Positions 61,258 through 64,000 of a stretch of DNA of 64,000 nucleotides are shown piece after piece. The notes beneath the pieces were generated by a model that saw nothing but the letters and a program-made list of their open reading frames with translations, had not been told where the DNA came from and did no database searches. The DNA is from Mesorhizobium qingshengii (GTDB lineage Bacteria; Pseudomonadota; Alphaproteobacteria; Rhizobiales; Rhizobiaceae), in assembly GCF_900103325.1 (NCBI RefSeq), contig NZ_FMXM01000009.1, forward strand, positions 124,001-188,000, given 5' to 3'. The first letter of the stretch is position 1. Each line of letters begins with the position of its first letter. Position numbers and translations under genes: made by a program.

Positions 61258-62250
61258 ATGAAAGCCATTCAACTCAGCCGCTTCGGCGGTCCAGACGTGC
61301 TGGAGGTGGTCGACCTGCCGGCGCCGGTGCCGCAGGCCGGCGAGGCGCTGATCCGTGTCCACGCCGCCGGAATCAACTTCTTCGAAGTGCTGATGCGGGC
61401 GGACCGCTACGCGGTGACGCCGCAATTGCCGATGATTCCCGGCGTCGAGGCGGCGGGCGTGGTGGAGGCGCTCGGGCAAGGGGTGGATGCGGCGCTGTTG
61501 GGAACTCGTGTCGCTGCGCCTTTGTTCGTGTCGCAACGTCCCCACAGCGGCTACGCGGAGCAGGTGACCATGTCAGCCGATCTCGTCGTGCCGCTGCCGG
61601 ATGCGTTGCCGTTCGAGGATGCGACGGCCTTGATGGTGCAAGGGCTGACGGCACTTCATCTGCTCCGCCAAAGTCCGCCGGGCGGCAAGTCGGTGCTGGT
61701 GCCGGCCGCCGCGGGTGGTGTCGGCTCGCTGCTTGTCCAGCTTGCGAGGCTAAAGGGCGCCAGACAGGTGATCGCGACCGCCGGCGGCAAGGCCAAGCTC
61801 GATCACGCTTCGTCGCTCGGCGCCGATGCGGCTGTCAATTACAGCCAGCCTGATTGGCCCGCCCGGGTTGGCGACTTTACGGACGGGGAGGGCGCCGACA
61901 TCATCTACGATACGGTTGGCGGCGCGCTGACGGTTGCGTCGCTGGATGCGCTGGCGCCTGGTGGGGAACTGGTGTTCGCGGCACTCGGGCGCTATGCGCT
62001 CGCGGCTTCCGACCTGGAGGCGATGATCGGCCGCAACCAGTCGCTCAGAGGTTTCGCGCTGCTGCCGCTGTTGTCTCCCGCCGTGCTGAGGGCCAGCCTG
62101 ACCGAGTTGTTCCAACTGGCGGCGAGCCGCCGGCTGCAGGTTGCGATCGGCGGCCGCTTCCCACTCGACCGGGCCAGCGAGGCACATCGGCTGCTGGACG
62201 AACGCCGCTCGACGGGGAAGGTCGTGCTGGTGCCTTACTATCGTGGTTGA
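61258..62250 (+). CDS. MDR-family NADPH:quinone oxidoreductase
   Basis: A 330-residue medium-chain oxidoreductase: A-G-I-N-F-F-E-V-L-M-R (about 42-52), P-G-V-E-A-A-G-V-V-E-A-L-G (about 61-73), and the cofactor loop A-A-A-G-G-V-G-S-L-L-V-Q-L-A (about 150-163). The zinc ligands of alcohol dehydrogenases are absent, as in the quinone reductase/zeta-crystallin group. It probably reduces quinones or enones with NADPH. It is divergent from HxlR 2, which fits a role in quinone or electrophile stress. Confidence 0.92.
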   Translation: MKAIQLSRFGGPDVLEVVDLPAPVPQAGEALIRVHAAGINFFEVLMRADRYAVTPQLPMIPGVEAAGVVEALGQGVDAALLGTRVAAPLFVSQRPHSGYAEQVTMSADLVVPLPDALPFEDATALMVQGLTALHLLRQSPPGGKSVLVPAAAGGVGSLLVQLARLKGARQVIATAGGKAKLDHASSLGADAAVNYSQPDWPARVGDFTDGEGADIIYDTVGGALTVASLDALAPGGELVFAALGRYALAASDLEAMIGRNQSLRGFALLPLLSPAVLRASLTELFQLAASRRLQVAIGGRFPLDRASEAHRLLDERRSTGKVVLVPYYRG

Positions 62251-62406
62251 TTGAATTGCCCGCAGCTGAATGCCCGCAGGCCGATCATGGAATTTGTCCG
62301 CTTTGCACCAAGAGACCCACCGAAGTCTGGTCAGCGAAAGCTGTTCCGCGGGTCGAACTGCGTAATTCTGGGATTGGCACTCGGCAAGCCTGGCCCGCGA
62401 ATGACT

Positions 62407-63309
62407 TCACTCCGGCACCGCCTGCAGCTGGAATCCGGCCTTCATCAGTGGGCTCAGCGGAACTCCGATAGGGTCGAACCACTTCGCATAGATCGCCTCA
62501 ATCTCGCCAGAGCGGAAGACGTCGGCCAAGGCCTTGTTCACGACAAGACGGAATGCTGAATCATCGCGACGGAACATCACTCCATAGGGATCATAGGTCA
62601 ATGAGCGACCCACTACCTCCAGGTCGTTCTTGATGTTTGACTTGGACAGAAGACCATAAAGGACGACGTCATCGGTAACGAAGGCGTCGATGCCGGAGGC
62701 TTCCAGCGCGGCCATTCCTTCAGCATAGTCCTTTACAACGACAATACGGACATTCTTCAGCTTGCCGGCGTCAATCAGCGCGTTGACCGCACGCTCATTG
62801 GTGGAGCCGCCCACAAGGCCAACGGCCTTGCCCTGGAAGTCCTCGATTTCCTTTGCCCCGACGGACTTCCTTGTCAGAACGCGGGTGCCGGTTGTAAAGT
62901 AAGTTGCAGAGAAATCCACCTGTTGTTCTCTGGCTAGAGTATTCGTCGTCGAGCCACATTCCATGTCGATGCTCTTGTCCACGACCATGGGGATGCGTGT
63001 TTTCGCACTGACCAAAATGTACTTGACCTCAAGGTCGGGCTTGTTCAGCGTCTTTTTAACTTCTTCAATGATCTTTTTGCAGAGGTCGATCGCGTAGCCG
63101 ACCGGCCGCTTGCTCTCATCGTAGTATGAAAACGGGATAGAGGACTCGCGGTGACCGACGGCAATGGTACTGCTGTCATTTATTTTCTTGAGCGTCCCGT
63201 AGAGTTCCTCAGCCGAAGCCACCGCGCTCGCGCTGAGCAACGCTAATGTCGCGGTGAGGCATACGGCCGCGAGACGGCTGTTAAGTGACCCTGCGGCGTA
63301 TATTTTCAT
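62407..63309 (-). CDS. Periplasmic amino-acid-binding protein (glutamate/aspartate type)
   Basis: A 300-residue solute-binding protein of ABC family 3: signal peptide (about 1-32, A-S-A-E cleavage), T-I-A-V-G-H-R-E-S-S-I-P-F-S-Y-Y, I-D-L-C-K-K-I, M-E-C-G-S-T-T-N-T, V-G-L-V-G-G-S-T-N-E and D-A-F-V-T-D-D. It resembles GltI-type glutamate/aspartate binders. GAAGGGG precedes the ATG at 63307-63309. No permease or ATPase is adjacent. The base composition is lower in G+C than the surroundings, so it may have been acquired. Confidence 0.9.
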   Translation of the reverse strand: MKIYAAGSLNSRLAAVCLTATLALLSASAVASAEELYGTLKKINDSSTIAVGHRESSIPFSYYDESKRPVGYAIDLCKKIIEEVKKTLNKPDLEVKYILVSAKTRIPMVVDKSIDMECGSTTNTLAREQQVDFSATYFTTGTRVLTRKSVGAKEIEDFQGKAVGLVGGSTNERAVNALIDAGKLKNVRIVVVKDYAEGMAALEASGIDAFVTDDVVLYGLLSKSNIKNDLEVVGRSLTYDPYGVMFRRDDSAFRLVVNKALADVFRSGEIEAIYAKWFDPIGVPLSPLMKAGFQLQAVPE

Positions 63310-63626
63310 GGTATTGATCCCCTTCTCATTTAGCGACCAGCGGCGACGCTGAAGAATTGCCAAGGAATTACGATCAATCAAATAGTGAGTCCCGCATCCA
63401 TCGTGCGCCTTGATCTGAATCAATGTGGCGGAGAGTGAATGTTGGATGTTTTAAATGTCTTATCTAAATTTGCGTCGTTTGAGAAAATTGATAGCGGGCT
63501 TCGCGAGCAAAGCCGTTACGAAGTGATGCGACGCGACGTCCGACGGCATTTCCAGTTTGCCAAACGCCAAATGGTCTTCCGGGTCAAAAGCTGGCATTCG
63601 AACAGGTCTGCACACAGCCCTGATTG
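63310..63626. other. Intergenic region, A+T-rich
   Basis: About 320 bp upstream of the binding-protein gene and downstream of the CorC-like gene. It is A+T-rich around 63425-63490 and should carry the binding-protein promoter. A plus-strand open frame at 63439-63648 runs into the end of the CorC-like gene and has no ribosome-binding site, so it is not called. Confidence 0.35.
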
Positions 63627-64000
63627 TTACCGCACCACCTCGCGGTGACCGCCGGGCAGGCGGGTGGCGATCAGCTTGTCGATGCGGCGGCCGTCGAGGT
63701 CGACCACCTCGAAGCGCCAGCCCTGCGCATCGACGCATTCGCCGGTCGCCGGCAGGTGGTGCATGTGCGACAGCACGTAGCCGGCGACGGTCTCGTAGTC
63801 GCGGTTTTCCGGCAGGTCGATGCCGAGCACGTCGGCCATCTCGTCGGCCTGCATGTAGCCGGCGAGCAGCCATGAGCCGTCCTCGCGCTTGACGGCGTTC
63901 TCCTCGTCGCCGGCATCGGTGTCCGCCCGGAAGACGCCGGTGATGGCCTCGAGAATGTCGGCGGGGGTGACGATGCCTTCGAAATGGCCGTATTCGTCAT
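63627..64000 (-). CDS. CorC/HlyC-type hemolysin-family protein (partial, C-terminal part)
   Basis: The last 124 residues or so of a CNNM/CorC-like membrane protein; the rest lies past the right edge. The visible part includes the end of the second CBS domain (D-E-Y-G-H-F-E-G-I-V-T-P-A-D-I-L-E-A-I-T-type sequence) and the C-terminal CorC_HlyC domain (W-L-L-A-G-Y-M-Q-A-D-E-M ... N-R-D-Y-E-T-V-A-G-Y-V-L ... G-W-R-F-E-V-V-D-L-D-G-R-R-I-D-K). Family members are linked to magnesium and cobalt transport. It ends at TAA 63627-63629. Confidence 0.92.
   Translation of the reverse strand, partial: DEYGHFEGIVTPADILEAITGVFRADTDAGDEENAVKREDGSWLLAGYMQADEMADVLGIDLPENRDYETVAGYVLSHMHHLPATGECVDAQGWRFEVVDLDGRRIDKLIATRLPGGHREVVR

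Noticed and set aside
63439..63648. A 69-residue plus-strand open frame near the right edge
   Set aside because: There is no ribosome-binding site, no recognisable motif, and it overlaps the end of the CorC-like gene.

Overview
The window looks like chromosomal DNA of a Mesorhizobium-type rhizobium (Alphaproteobacteria, Hyphomicrobiales). The evidence is a high G+C content, proteins typical of this order (BA14K, DUF1127, DUF2778, DUF1344, DUF1428, UbiK-like), a PetP/PetR-type regulator pair, several short cold-shock proteins, and many small palindromic intergenic repeats of the rhizobial type. Both ends cut through genes: prs at the left and a CorC/HlyC-type protein at the right. I see no rRNA, tRNA, CRISPR array, transposase or integrase.

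Layout. 0-5.4 kb is a tightly packed minus-strand run: lgt, a MidA/NDUFAF7-type methyltransferase, pgeF, a creatinase-like M24 protein, a lipoprotein, then prs. 5.5-8.6 kb holds a frameshifted BrnA-type antitoxin gene, a UbiK-like protein, a YbjN protein, a CsaA-like tRNA-binding protein and a GT4 glycosyltransferase. 8.8-14.5 kb carries a sensor kinase and, 3 kb away, a MarR (PetP-like) and OmpR-type (PetR-like) pair. Between them lie two plus-strand genes, a SARP-type regulator fused to an alpha/beta hydrolase and a free-standing alpha/beta hydrolase, which look inserted. 14.7-25.6 kb is a branched-chain aminotransferase followed by many small genes: three cold-shock proteins, a two-domain Kazal lipoprotein, BA14K, several short conserved proteins, a TPR-sulfotransferase, and DUF1428, VOC, DUF1127 and NTF2-like proteins. 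25.7-34.2 kb has an ABC-F ATPase, an EamA transporter, UvrB with long extra tails, and a DUF2778 murein-type enzyme.

34.6-46.4 kb is dominated by envelope and exported proteins: a Tat-signal methyltransferase, a large membrane protein with a spermidine-synthase-like domain and a secreted hydrolase partner, a caspase-TPR protein with a likely operon partner, a CapA-like phosphoesterase and a DUF3137 protein. 46.8-54.6 kb has a DUF1344 protein, an FAD-linked oxidase, several exported or membrane proteins of unknown role, an alpha/beta hydrolase and a diacylglycerol-kinase-like lipid kinase. 54.7-58.5 kb is a translationally coupled catabolic cassette of GMC oxidoreductase, enolase-superfamily dehydratase and hydroxyacid dehydrogenase. 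59.6-62.3 kb contains two side-by-side modules, each an HxlR regulator divergent from an oxidoreductase. The first has a clear palindromic operator. An orphan amino-acid-binding protein and the CorC/HlyC fragment close the window.

The most interesting signals are the SARP-hydrolase pair sitting inside a two-component locus, the LF-x-K-x-S-L-D-E-M repeats in the UvrB tail, the apparently exported SAM methyltransferase next to a membrane aminopropyltransferase-like protein, the caspase-TPR locus, the coupled sugar-acid cassette, and two long hairpin elements that share a core. All functional calls rest on sequence motifs read by eye. No database search was run.
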